From: an uncultured Clostridia bacterium
GTDB taxonomy: Bacteria; Bacillota; Clostridia; Oscillospirales; Acutalibacteraceae
Assembly: GCA_946493765.1 (NCBI GenBank)
Contig: CAMMAZ010000013.1
Location: 1-48,194 of the forward strand
Direction: 5' to 3'
DNA length: 48,194 nt
Shown here: positions 19,758 to 27,855 of the stretch, piece by piece
Layout: every line of letters begins with the position of its first letter
How positions within the stretch are numbered: position 1 is the stretch's first letter
The notes under the pieces: generated by a model
Database searches by the model: none
What the model saw: the letters and a program-made list of their open reading frames with translations, nothing else
Told to the model about the DNA's origin: nothing
Translations under genes and position numbers: made by a program

Positions 19758-20339
19758 TCAAACACCTCCAAACAAATCCAGTCCCATTTTATGCTGCATT
19801 TGATAAAACAAATGCACCGGGAACCCAACGACGTTAAAATAGCAGCCGTTGATGGAACGAATCCACAAAGCCGCCGTTCCCTGGATCGCATACCCGCCGG
19901 CTTTATCATAGGGTTCGTTTGTGTTGATATAGCGTTCCAATTCGCCGGGAGGAATCCGGTCAAACTGAACCTGTGTCTCGGCATAATCGGTGAGAATTTG
20001 AGAACCGTGGCACAATGTCAGTCCGCTGATAACGGAATGTGTTTGTGCAGACAGCAGCTGCAATGTCCGGCGCGCATCCGCTTTGTCTTGCGGTTTTCCG
20101 AAAATCTGATTTTTGAAAACCACAATTGTATCCGCACCAATGACCAGCGCATCTTTTCCGGACAGCTTTTCGGCGACCGCCAGAGCTTTTTTGCGGCTGA
20201 GCTGCATGGCCACATCTTCAGGATTTTGTGCGTGATCCCAGCTTTCATCCGTTTCCCTCGTGATGATTTGAAAGGATAAGCCTAAATTTTGCAAAATTTC
20301 CTTTCTGCGCGGGGAATGGGAAGCTAAAATAATTTCCAT
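19758..20339 (-). CDS. maf: Maf-family nucleotide pyrophosphatase
   Basis: The 193-residue protein begins with the Maf signature, ILASHSPRRKEILQNLGL, then has ETDESWDH, the LVIGADTIVVF metal-binding block, KPQDKADARRTLQLLS and YDKAGGYAIQG. Maf/YhdE proteins hydrolyse dTTP, UTP or modified nucleotides to monophosphates and act as housekeeping or septum-related proteins. The start at 20339 matches the family N terminus; no strong ribosome site is visible there. The upstream in-frame residues (to 20441) are Lys/Thr-rich and unlike the family. It heads the minus-strand cluster of PAP2, GH78-like and lacZ genes. Confidence 0.92.
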   Translation of the reverse strand: MEIILASHSPRRKEILQNLGLSFQIITRETDESWDHAQNPEDVAMQLSRKKALAVAEKLSGKDALVIGADTIVVFKNQIFGKPQDKADARRTLQLLSAQTHSVISGLTLCHGSQILTDYAETQVQFDRIPPGELERYINTNEPYDKAGGYAIQGTAALWIRSINGCYFNVVGFPVHLFYQMQHKMGLDLFGGV

Positions 20340-20505
20340 TTTTTCATCAACTCTTTCAAATGTCATTTTATTATAATGTCTGTTGAAAGTCAACGTTGTT
20401 TTCACTAGTTTTTTCATTGTTTTTTTGTGCTTTTTATGCATTGCTTTTTAACGCCGCATGTGGTTAAATAGTTTTAAAATTTTGTATTTTAAGGAGAAAG
20501 AAAAA

Positions 20506-22332
20506 ATGAAAAAAGCAGTGTCTTTGATTTTAGCGTTTTCATTTTTGTTGTCTATGTTTGTTGGTGTGTCTGCGACAGCTTCTGCGGAAGGGACCGGCAC
20601 CACTTATTATGTGGATGCCGATGCCGGTAATGACGCCGCAGCAGGTACCAGTGAAGCAACAGCATGGAAAACGCTTGATAAGGTCAATGCAACCACATTT
20701 GAACCCGGTGATACCATTTTGCTCAAACGCGGCAGCATTTGGACAGACAGTTTTTTGTGGCCAAAAGGATCCGGTGAAGCGGACAATCCGATCACTGTCA
20801 CATCTTATGGCGACGAATCTTTGGATAAGCCGACGGTGATTGCCAGAAATCCGGAGGGTGCCGGCGCGCCGCTTGAAAATTCGGTTATTTATCTTGAAAA
20901 TCAGGATTTTGTCGTGATCGATGGAATCAAAGCAATCAATATGAGCACCGGAACCGACAGCATGTATGGCATTCGTTTGCTCTCGAAAGACGGTTATCGT
21001 TCCGAAGGTTGTGAAATCAAAAATTGTTCCGTTTCCGGTAACACTGATATTGACTGGAAAGGGAGTTCAGAGCAGCAGGGACTGCTTGGTATTTACGCCG
21101 GACATTATAATTATTGGGGTTATATTGAAAGCGTTCTGATTGAAAATAACGAGGTCACCAATTGCAAGGATAGCGGTATTGTTGTCGACGGCGCTTATGG
21201 CGGCTGCAATTCAGACGGCAGCATTAACGAGCAGTCTGCGACCAACGTGGTTGTCAGAGGCAACTATTTATATAACATCGGAAAAGACGGCATCAAAATG
21301 CTCAACACCAATCAGCCGTTGGTGGAATACAATGTTGTGAATAATTCACATTCCTATGCGGACGAGTCTTATCATGTTGCGATCTGGGCCTTTTCTTCCT
21401 ACAATGCGGTATTCCAGTTTAATGAGGCATATAATACCAAAACAACTTATGATGCACAGGGATACGACTGTGATTATCAGAGCTATTATACCACGTTCCA
21501 GTATAACTACAGCCATGACAACCAAGGTGGATTTATGCTGATCTGCACGGAACCGCAAAACTGGGACGGCGGGGTGGCCTATAACGTTGGATCGGTCGTG
21601 CGCTACAATGTTTCGGAAAACGATGCAAACCGGACGTTCACTTTGACCGGTCATATTCAGGATACTAAAATTTATAACAACACGATCTACACCGATGCTG
21701 GTGTTTCGGAATATTTTGTGTATACATTTTCCAGAGATAATCAGACTTGGGCGCGCAACACGGAATTCAAAAATAATATTCTGTATTTAAACGGCGGCGG
21801 TGAAGTTTCCTGGAACAGATGCAGAGGCACTGTGTTTGAAAATAATATCATTTATGGCGATATGGCGGACAAACTGCCGAAAAACGACAGTGAAGGCGGC
21901 GATTCCGACAGGGTCGATGCCAGAAACAATCTGTATGTCGATCCGCAGCTTGCCGATCCGGGTAATGCCGGCGAGGGAATCGAAAACTGTGTGGCGTATC
22001 AAATCAGCGAAGATTCGCCTGCGGTCGACGGCGGCGTGTATATTGAAGACAACGGTGGACGAGACTTCTTTGGAAACGATATTTCCAAGGATGCAACGCC
22101 TGCGATCGGCGCACATCAGATTGACGGAGAATTGACAGCGGCCGGCGATGTGAACAGTGATCTGTCCATTAACGCCAAAGACTCTTTGCTGCTGCGGCAG
22201 TATAATGCGAGATTTGATGTCACGCTGGATACTTCCATTGCGGATGTTTATCAGGACGGTAAAGTCAACGGGAAAGATTCGCTGCGGCTGCGGCAGTATA
22301 TCGCGGGATATGACGTGACGCTCGGCGAATAG
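20506..22332 (+). CDS. Secreted right-handed beta-helix protein with C-terminal dockerin
   Basis: The 608-residue protein begins with a signal peptide (MKKAVSLILAF, cleavage near ASAEG). It then has TYYVDADAGNDAAAGTSEA, typical of the start of secreted pectate-lyase-like parallel beta-helix proteins. Repeated short strands such as VVRGNYLYNIGKDGIKM and FKNNILYLN (about 130-480) fit the helix coils. The C terminus (from about 547) has two dockerin type I half-repeats, GDVNSDLSINAKDSLLLRQY and ADVYQDGKVNGKDSLRLRQY, each with Asp/Asn calcium ligands. It is probably attached to a cohesin scaffold and acts on a polysaccharide; no catalytic residues can be assigned. AAGGAGAAAG precedes the ATG at 20506. 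Confidence 0.85.
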   Translation: MKKAVSLILAFSFLLSMFVGVSATASAEGTGTTYYVDADAGNDAAAGTSEATAWKTLDKVNATTFEPGDTILLKRGSIWTDSFLWPKGSGEADNPITVTSYGDESLDKPTVIARNPEGAGAPLENSVIYLENQDFVVIDGIKAINMSTGTDSMYGIRLLSKDGYRSEGCEIKNCSVSGNTDIDWKGSSEQQGLLGIYAGHYNYWGYIESVLIENNEVTNCKDSGIVVDGAYGGCNSDGSINEQSATNVVVRGNYLYNIGKDGIKMLNTNQPLVEYNVVNNSHSYADESYHVAIWAFSSYNAVFQFNEAYNTKTTYDAQGYDCDYQSYYTTFQYNYSHDNQGGFMLICTEPQNWDGGVAYNVGSVVRYNVSENDANRTFTLTGHIQDTKIYNNTIYTDAGVSEYFVYTFSRDNQTWARNTEFKNNILYLNGGGEVSWNRCRGTVFENNIIYGDMADKLPKNDSEGGDSDRVDARNNLYVDPQLADPGNAGEGIENCVAYQISEDSPAVDGGVYIEDNGGRDFFGNDISKDATPAIGAHQIDGELTAAGDVNSDLSINAKDSLLLRQYNARFDVTLDTSIADVYQDGKVNGKDSLRLRQYIAGYDVTLGE

Positions 22333-22340
22333 ATTTGGTC

Positions 22341-22369
22341 TTGTTTTTTTCACAAAAGAATAGTATAAT
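22341..22369 (+). promoter_or_regulatory. Promoter of the CPBP protease gene
   Basis: TTGTTT (22341-22346), 17 bases, TATAAT (22364-22369). It gives a leader of about 70 bases before 22449. Confidence 0.55.
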
Positions 22370-22370
22370 A

Positions 22371-22409
22371 GGAATGCTTGTTGGAATATCGTTATTCTGC
22401 GGGCATTCC
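22371..22409 (+). terminator. Weak terminator or leader hairpin
   Basis: GGAATGC (22371-22377) and GCATTCC (22403-22409) can pair with a 25-base loop, and a TTATTCTTTTATT tract follows. It may terminate the dockerin gene. It also lies in the leader of the next gene, just after its -10 box. Confidence 0.35.
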
Positions 22410-22448
22410 TTATTCTTTTATTCCTGTCAGTTAAGGGGGCGCAGATTT

Positions 22449-23420
22449 ATGCAGGTCGAATATGAAGATCCCAGAAAAACAGAACGGCGGGATCTTTTGC
22501 GCACCGGCTCTATTCTCGGTGTTGCCATGCTGCTCATCACTGTTTTGAATTATGGGATTTCGATATTGTATTATATCGTCATGCAAAATGTGTATGGTTA
22601 TTCGGGACAGCAGGCTTATGAACTTGCAATGACCAATGAATTTGTCAATAATGGTCTGAACGCCATTTTGTCATTCAGCGCGTTTGTGCTGCCGTTTTTA
22701 TTTTGTGCGCTCATTTTAAAAATAAATATCAAAAAGTGTTTTTTTGAACGGATTCAAACGACGCCGCTAGTGTCGTTATTGTGCGTTTTGTTTGGGTTAG
22801 GCATGGCGATGGTCGGCAACATCGTTTCGGGCATTGTTGCTGATTTTTTCAAAATTTTCACCCATTCACAGCCAGTTCAGCCTTCATCGGGAGACGGTGT
22901 ATTTTCCAGCGGTTTTGAAATGATTTTCGCGCTCGTTTGCACCGCGCTGATACCGGCTTTATTTGAGGAATTTGCGTTCCGTGGCGTTATGTTGCAGGCA
23001 CTTTGTAAATACGGTGACGGCGTTGCCATTGCTGTTTCTTCTTTGGCGTTCGCTTTGATGCACGGCAATTTTTCGCAAATTCCTTTTGCACTGATTTTAG
23101 CTTTCGCGCTTGGTACGATCACTGTGATTACAGGGTCGGTTGCTCCGGCGGTCATTGTGCACCTTGTTAATAATTGCTTTGCCTTTTGTTCCGCCTATAT
23201 GCAGGCCAAAACCATTTCCAATCTTGCGCTGGCAATGTTAGCGCTCGGATTTGTAGCAATATGGGTGCTTGGTAAAAAAGGCTGTTTTCGGACAATAAAG
23301 GATGTTCCGTCCTTTTATAGCAGAAGCACTAGATCTGCCCTTGTTTTGGTTTCTCCCGTTATGTTGTTGTCAATTTTGCTGTTTTTGTGGCAGGCTTTTT
23401 CCATGATGGTGCAGATGTAA
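22449..23420 (+). CDS. CPBP-family intramembrane glutamic endopeptidase
   Basis: The 323-residue polytopic protein has about eight hydrophobic segments and the CPBP/Abi motifs EEFAFRGVML (EExxxR), ALMHGNFSQIPFA and PAVIVHLVNN. Members are intramembrane proteases related to Rce1; in bacteria they process prenylated or small peptides, or protect against bacteriocins. The target is not apparent here. The start at 22449 is chosen because AAGGGGG lies about ten bases upstream; upstream in-frame residues overlap the promoter. The stop is one base before the tadA ATG, so this gene and tadA are co-transcribed. Confidence 0.85.
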   Translation: MQVEYEDPRKTERRDLLRTGSILGVAMLLITVLNYGISILYYIVMQNVYGYSGQQAYELAMTNEFVNNGLNAILSFSAFVLPFLFCALILKINIKKCFFERIQTTPLVSLLCVLFGLGMAMVGNIVSGIVADFFKIFTHSQPVQPSSGDGVFSSGFEMIFALVCTALIPALFEEFAFRGVMLQALCKYGDGVAIAVSSLAFALMHGNFSQIPFALILAFALGTITVITGSVAPAVIVHLVNNCFAFCSAYMQAKTISNLALAMLALGFVAIWVLGKKGCFRTIKDVPSFYSRSTRSALVLVSPVMLLSILLFLWQAFSMMVQM

Positions 23421-23421
23421 T

Positions 23422-23877
23422 ATGGAACAATATGAATCTTATATGCGGCAGGCGCTGGAACTTGCCAAAGAGGCTTTTGATGCCGGAGAGGTACCGGTCG
23501 GCGCCGTTGTGATCTATGATGGAAAAGTGGTTGGACGCGGCCGCAACCGGCGGGAAGCTGATAAAAACGCATTGGCACATGCAGAAATTGAGGCGATTAA
23601 TCAAGCCTGCCGGACACGCGGCGGTTGGCGGTTGTTTGATTGTGAACTGATTGTGACGCTTGAACCCTGTCCGATGTGTGCCGGCGCGATCATCAATTCG
23701 AGAATCAAAAAGGTGGTTTACGGCGCAAGGGATCCAAAGGCGGGTTCGGTGCAGTCGGTTTTATCGCTGTTTGACTATCCATATAACCACAAACCGCAGG
23801 TGCAAGGCGGTGTTTTGCAAACGGAATGTTCGCAAATTCTAACCTCATTTTTTAAAAATCTTCGGAATAAAAAATAA
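23422..23877 (+). CDS. tadA: tRNA-specific adenosine deaminase
   Basis: The 151-residue protein has the deaminase zinc site: HAE (53-55) with catalytic Glu, and PCPMC (82-86). It also has the TadA-type N terminus, MRQALELAKEAFDAGEVPVG, and the SVLSLFDYP loop that separates TadA from cytidine deaminases. It converts the wobble adenosine of tRNA-Arg(ACG) to inosine. Length is normal for the family. It starts one base after the CPBP stop. A short palindrome, CCGCTGCAGCGG, follows the stop, but the stem is too small to count as a firm terminator, so ychF may be read through. Confidence 0.93.
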   Translation: MEQYESYMRQALELAKEAFDAGEVPVGAVVIYDGKVVGRGRNRREADKNALAHAEIEAINQACRTRGGWRLFDCELIVTLEPCPMCAGAIINSRIKKVVYGARDPKAGSVQSVLSLFDYPYNHKPQVQGGVLQTECSQILTSFFKNLRNKK

Positions 23878-23933
23878 TCCGCTGCAGCGGTTTTCGTAAA
23901 AATGTTTTAGATCGTGATGAAAGGAAAAAAGAA

Positions 23934-25028
23934 ATGAAACTTGGAATCGTAGGCTTGCCGAATGTCGGAAAATCAACTTTGTTCAATGCAATCACCAATG
24001 CGGGTGCAGGCGCTGCCAATTACCCATTTTGCACAATTGAACCCAACGTTGGGGTGGTAGCGGTTCCGGATGAACGGTTGGATCGCTTGGCGGAAATTTA
24101 TCATCCGGATAAAGTCACACCGGCGGTCATTGAATTTGTGGATATTGCCGGTCTTGTCAAAGGGGCTTCTAAGGGAGAAGGACTTGGCAATAAGTTTTTG
24201 TCCCATATCCGGGAAGTGGATGCGATCGTGCATGTTGTCCGCTGTTTTGAAAACACCGACATTGTGCATGTGGAAGGCAGCATCGATCCGGCACGGGATA
24301 TTGAAACAATTGATTTGGAATTGATTTTCTCGGATATGGAGCTGGTTGCCCGCCGCAAAGATAAAACGGCAAAGCTATTAAAAGGCGATAAGTCGCTGCA
24401 GGGCGAAATGGATTTTCTAAACCGGCTGACAGCGCATTTGGAATCGGGAAAATCCGCCCGTTCATTGGAATGCAATGAAGACGAACAACTGATTTTAAAA
24501 TCTATTGCACTGTTGTCTTCAAAACCGGTGATCTATGCCTGCAACATGAGTGAAGATGATTTTGTTTCCGGCATTGAGCAAAATACCTTTTATCAGCAGG
24601 TTCAAAAGATCGCAGCAGCGGAAAATGCCGGCGTTTTGCCGGTTTGTGCCGAAATGGAAGCGCAGATCGCGGGACTGGACAAACAGGAAAAACAGATGTT
24701 TTTGGAGGATCTGCATTTGAATGCTTCCGGTCTGGATCGACTGATTCAGGCGTGTTATGCACTGCTGGGTCTGATTTCTTATTTAACCGCCGGAAAGCCG
24801 GAAGTGCGCGCATGGACAATCAAAAAAGGCACCAAAGCACCGCAGGCGGCCGGCGTGATCCACAGCGATTTTGAACGCGGGTTTATCCGCGCTGAGGTCG
24901 TCGCTTATGATGATTTTATCCGGCTCGGCTCCATGACCGCTGCAAAAGAACAAGGTCTTGTCCGCAGTGAGGGCAAAGACTATGTCATGCAGGACGGGGA
25001 TATTGTTTTATTCCGTTTTAATGTGTGA
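23934..25028 (+). CDS. ychF: YchF/Obg-like GTP/ATP-binding protein
   Basis: The 364-residue protein has the OBG-type G domain: G1 GLPNVGKST (7-15), [10 protein letters not shown] (switch I region), and G3 [20 protein letters not shown]. The family G4 NxxE is relaxed here to ACNMSEDD, as expected of YchF, which prefers ATP over GTP. The coiled coil is around 130-200 and the C-terminal TGS domain (about 280-362) ends in [15 protein letters not shown]. YchF binds ribosomes and influences stress responses. AAAGGAAAAAAG precedes the ATG. A perfect 20-bp terminator follows. Confidence 0.95.
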   Translation: MKLGIVGLPNVGKSTLFNAITNAGAGAANYPFCTIEPNVGVVAVPDERLDRLAEIYHPDKVTPAVIEFVDIAGLVKGASKGEGLGNKFLSHIREVDAIVHVVRCFENTDIVHVEGSIDPARDIETIDLELIFSDMELVARRKDKTAKLLKGDKSLQGEMDFLNRLTAHLESGKSARSLECNEDEQLILKSIALLSSKPVIYACNMSEDDFVSGIEQNTFYQQVQKIAAAENAGVLPVCAEMEAQIAGLDKQEKQMFLEDLHLNASGLDRLIQACYALLGLISYLTAGKPEVRAWTIKKGTKAPQAAGVIHSDFERGFIRAEVVAYDDFIRLGSMTAAKEQGLVRSEGKDYVMQDGDIVLFRFNV

Positions 25029-25040
25029 TGCAAATCAATA

Positions 25041-25082
25041 GATAAAAGCCGCGAATGAAATTTTTCATTCGCGGCTTTTATC
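25041..25082. terminator. Bidirectional terminator between ychF and ispE
   Basis: GATAAAAGCCGCGAATGAAA (25041-25060) and its exact complement (25063-25082) form a 20-bp perfect stem. It ends two bases from the ispE stop and serves both convergent genes. Confidence 0.92.
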
Positions 25083-25083
25083 G

Positions 25084-25962
25084 TTATGAACTGATCTTAC
25101 ATCCCTCGTCCACGGGAAAACACAAGAACACATCGGAATACTTATCTTCCAATTGCACTAAACATTTATGTGCGGTTTCCTCATCGGCAAACAATCCGAA
25201 AACGCTCGGCCCGCTGCCGGAAAGAGAGGCGCTCAGCGCACCGTTTTCCAGCAACTCGGTTTTGACCTGTAAAATTTCCGAATCCCACAATGCTTCAAAC
25301 ACGTTGTCGGTGTATTTTGCGACCTCTTCAATTTCACCGGCACAAATAGCGGAAATCAGGTTTTGACTCATTGGATGCTTAACATCGGTCAAAGCATCGA
25401 ATTTTTGATACATTTCACCGGTAGAATGCTTTTCTCCTGTTTTTACGATCACAAAACAGCAATCGGTCAAATCGGGAAGCGGTGAAATAATACCGCCGGT
25501 ACCTTCTGCAACACGGGTGCCGCCATAGATGCAAAATGGAACATCCGCACCGATTTTAATACCGACCTCACAAAGCTGTGCAGTCGAATAGTCTGTTTGA
25601 TACAGCTGATTGAGCCCGACAAGCACCGCCGCTGCATCCGCGCTGCCGCCGCCAAGACCAGCTGCCAATGGTATGCGTTTTTTGATTTTAATTGTAAGAC
25701 CGTATTCCTTTATTTGGGCATACTGAAAAAAAGCAAGAGCAGCTTTGTATGCAATATTATCGGTTGATGCCGGAACATCATCACGGTCACAATGAACCGA
25801 GACCCCTTTGTCGGTGGAATGTTTGGTTAAGGTAACCGTGTCATAAAGATCGACCGACTGCATCACCATTTCGAGCGTGTGGTATCCGTCGGGACGGACA
25901 CCGGTGATATCCAGAGATAAATTCAATTTTGCATAAGCCAAAACACTAACGGTTTCGCTCAT
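25084..25962 (-). CDS. ispE: 4-diphosphocytidyl-2-C-methyl-D-erythritol kinase
   Basis: The 292-residue GHMP kinase has the family N terminus AYAKLNLSLDI (catalytic Lys12), the ATP-binding loop PLAAGLGGGSADAAAV (98-113), GADVPFC with the catalytic Asp, and the C-terminal SLSGSGPSVFGLF. It phosphorylates CDP-methylerythritol in the non-mevalonate isoprenoid pathway, which indicates that the host uses MEP rather than mevalonate. AAGGAG lies inside the end of the aminotransferase gene, whose stop is three bases upstream. It is the last gene of a three-gene unit with an Lrp regulator and an aminotransferase, a grouping with no obvious pathway logic. Confidence 0.95.
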   Translation of the reverse strand: MSETVSVLAYAKLNLSLDITGVRPDGYHTLEMVMQSVDLYDTVTLTKHSTDKGVSVHCDRDDVPASTDNIAYKAALAFFQYAQIKEYGLTIKIKKRIPLAAGLGGGSADAAAVLVGLNQLYQTDYSTAQLCEVGIKIGADVPFCIYGGTRVAEGTGGIISPLPDLTDCCFVIVKTGEKHSTGEMYQKFDALTDVKHPMSQNLISAICAGEIEEVAKYTDNVFEALWDSEILQVKTELLENGALSASLSGSGPSVFGLFADEETAHKCLVQLEDKYSDVFLCFPVDEGCKISS

Positions 25963-25965
25963 TTC

Positions 25966-27135
25966 TCATTCTCCTTTTAAAAACACTTTGATTCTGTTGA
26001 CTGCCGTTCGCAGGTTTTTCAGGCTGTTGCAATAGGAAACGCGGATAAATCCTTCTCCGCATGCACCGAAAGCTGTTCCGGGCACTGCGGCGACATGCTT
26101 TTGCATCAATAGTTTTTCGCAGAATTCTTCACTTGTCATACCGGTGGACTGGATGCTGGGAAAGACATAAAATGCCCCTTCCGGTTCAAAGCAATGCAGC
26201 CCCATTTTGCGAAATTCATTGACGATAAATTTCCGACGGGTATCATATTCCTCGCGCATATCGCTGATGTCATGATCGCCGTTTTTTAAAGCTTCAATCG
26301 CCGCATACTGCGATGTGGTCGGCGAACTCATAATGCCGAATTGATGGATTTTGTTCATTTGATCGATCGCAGCCGCCGGACCACATGCAAATCCCAGCCG
26401 CCATCCGGTCATGGAATAGGTTTTGGAAAAACCGCTGACCACGATGCTGCGTTCTTTCATGCCGTCGATTTCTGCCACTGAAACATGCCGTTCGCCGCCA
26501 TAGGTCAGTTCAGCGTAAATCTCATCGGATAATACCAGAATATCGGTATCTTTCAGCACTGCGGCAATTTCCTCCAGATCTTTTTTTCGCATCACAGCGC
26601 CGGTCGGGTTATTGGGATAGGGAAGGATCAACATTTTGGTTTTATCAGTTATATGTTCACGCAGTTGCGCTGCTGTGAGCTTAAACTGATCCTCTTCCTT
26701 TGTCTGGATGATCACGGGCGTGCCGCCGGCCAGCTCGGTGATCGGGCGGTAACACACAAAACTCGGTTCCGGGATCAGCACCTCGTCCCCAGCGGAAATA
26801 AAGGTCCGAATACAGGCGTCGATCGCCTCGCTGCCGCCGACGGTGATCAAAACTTCCGATTGATAATCATATGTAAGGTCATATTTTCTTTTCATAAAAT
26901 CCGTGACTGCCCGGCGCAGCTCTTCCATACCGCGATTGCTCGTGTAACGTGTGTGACCGCGTTCCAGTGAGTGGATACCAGCTTCACGAATATGCCATGG
27001 CGTTTTAAAATCCGGTTCACCCACGCCAAGGGAAATGACATTCTGCATACTTTCCGCAATATCAAAAAATTTCCGGATTCCCGAGGGCTTGATCTCCAAA
27101 ACCGACGGATTGATTAGTTCCGAAATAGGTTTCAC
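25966..27135 (-). CDS. Class I/II PLP-dependent aminotransferase
   Basis: The 389-residue protein matches aspartate/alanine aminotransferase-like fold type I enzymes. It has GVGEPDFKTP at the N terminus, TVGGSEAIDACIR, the NNPTGAV loop, VLSDEIYAEL with the pyridine-binding Asp, and GFSKTYSMTGWRLG with the PLP lysine. The C-terminal substrate arginine lies in EGFIRVSYCNS. The amino donor cannot be stated from sequence. The start is GTG at 27135, overlapping the TGA of the Lrp-like gene (GTGA), with a G-rich stretch upstream, so translation is coupled. Lrp/AsnC regulator plus aminotransferase pairs are common in Clostridia, and the regulator probably responds to an amino acid handled by this enzyme. 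Confidence 0.9.
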   Translation of the reverse strand: MKPISELINPSVLEIKPSGIRKFFDIAESMQNVISLGVGEPDFKTPWHIREAGIHSLERGHTRYTSNRGMEELRRAVTDFMKRKYDLTYDYQSEVLITVGGSEAIDACIRTFISAGDEVLIPEPSFVCYRPITELAGGTPVIIQTKEEDQFKLTAAQLREHITDKTKMLILPYPNNPTGAVMRKKDLEEIAAVLKDTDILVLSDEIYAELTYGGERHVSVAEIDGMKERSIVVSGFSKTYSMTGWRLGFACGPAAAIDQMNKIHQFGIMSSPTTSQYAAIEALKNGDHDISDMREEYDTRRKFIVNEFRKMGLHCFEPEGAFYVFPSIQSTGMTSEEFCEKLLMQKHVAAVPGTAFGACGEGFIRVSYCNSLKNLRTAVNRIKVFLKGE

Positions 27136-27623
27136 AGCGACATTACCCCCCGGTCGTCTTTCTGCTTGTTCAACAGCGCAACGCCAAGCTCTTTATACCG
27201 GCGCAGCACAAAGTGTGTCGCCGTGGAGATCACATTGTCCATCACAGCTAGGCGTTTCGCCACAAACAGAGCGACATCCTTGAAGGTTTTTCCCTGCACC
27301 GTTGCGCAAAGATCAAATCCGCCCGACATTAAATAAACGGATTCCACTTCGTCCATTTCCATGATCTTTTCAGCAATTTCTTCAAAACCGGCATCCCGCT
27401 GCGGTGTCACCTTGATTTCAATCAGCGCGGTCACATGCGCGTCGGAAAATTTGTCCCAGTCGACGATGGCCTTATAACCACAGATAATGCCGTCCGCTTC
27501 CAGCTTTTCCATGATCGTTGAGATTTTTTGTTCGTCAACATCCAGCATGCTGGAAAGCTCGGAAACAGAATATCTTGCGTTTTCTTCCAGTATATGAATC
27601 AATTTTTCAGTAAGCTGTTCCAT
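27132..27623 (-). CDS. Lrp/AsnC-family transcriptional regulator
   Basis: The 163-residue protein has an N-terminal winged helix-turn-helix (ENARYSVSELSSMLDVDEQKI) and a C-terminal RAM/AsnC ligand domain (VTALIEIKVTPQRDAGFEE, VYLMSGGFDLCATVQGK). It should bind amino acids as an octamer or dimer and regulate transcription. The start at 27623 is preferred because GGAGAGG lies about ten bases upstream; the open frame further upstream crosses the promoter at 27660-27688. It overlaps the aminotransferase start. The divergent gene is serC, and a perfect inverted repeat between them is a natural candidate for its operator. Confidence 0.92.
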   Translation of the reverse strand: MEQLTEKLIHILEENARYSVSELSSMLDVDEQKISTIMEKLEADGIICGYKAIVDWDKFSDAHVTALIEIKVTPQRDAGFEEIAEKIMEMDEVESVYLMSGGFDLCATVQGKTFKDVALFVAKRLAVMDNVISTATHFVLRRYKELGVALLNKQKDDRGVMSL

Positions 27624-27659
27624 ATCTTTAGATCCTCTCCTTAAAATATATACATATTC

Positions 27660-27688
27660 ATTATAACACAGCGCATATAGTAAAGCAA
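27660..27688 (-). promoter_or_regulatory. Promoter of the Lrp-aminotransferase-ispE unit
   Basis: Minus-strand TTGCTT (27683-27688), 17 bases, TATAAT (27660-27665). The leader to 27623 is about 30 bases. Confidence 0.7.
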
Positions 27689-27701
27689 AGTTTTTTTTCA
27701 C

Positions 27702-27731
27702 AATATATTGTTAAAAAAATAACAATATATT
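27702..27731. promoter_or_regulatory. Perfect inverted repeat between Lrp and serC promoters
   Basis: AATATATTGTTA (27702-27713) and TAACAATATATT (27720-27731) are exact complements separated by AAAAAA. The element starts 14 bases upstream of the Lrp -35 box and ends 53 bases upstream of the serC -35 box. Its place and symmetry suit an operator of the Lrp-like regulator, which is inference. Confidence 0.55.
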
Positions 27732-27783
27732 TAAACTTGATTTTGAAACTTGAAAATACTTTGACAAAAAAATAACAAACACA

Positions 27784-27811
27784 TTGACTTTTAAAAAATA
27801 TCTGTTATACT
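27784..27811 (+). promoter_or_regulatory. Promoter of serC-serA
   Basis: TTGACT (27784-27789), 16 bases, TATACT (27806-27811). The serC start is at 27856, behind GGAGGA. Confidence 0.7.
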
Positions 27812-27855
27812 GTTTAATAACATTGAAAAAAGAAAGTATTGGAGGAATCTGTTCA

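Noticed and set aside
20366-20400. TTGACT and TATAAT upstream of maf on the minus strand
   Set aside because: The two boxes are only 12 bases apart, too close to act as one promoter. The GTTGA-AAG-TCAAC palindrome there is short. The true maf promoter remains unassigned.
23879-23890. Palindrome CCGCTGCAGCGG after tadA
   Set aside because: Only a 4-bp stem is possible with a 4-base loop; not enough for a terminator call.
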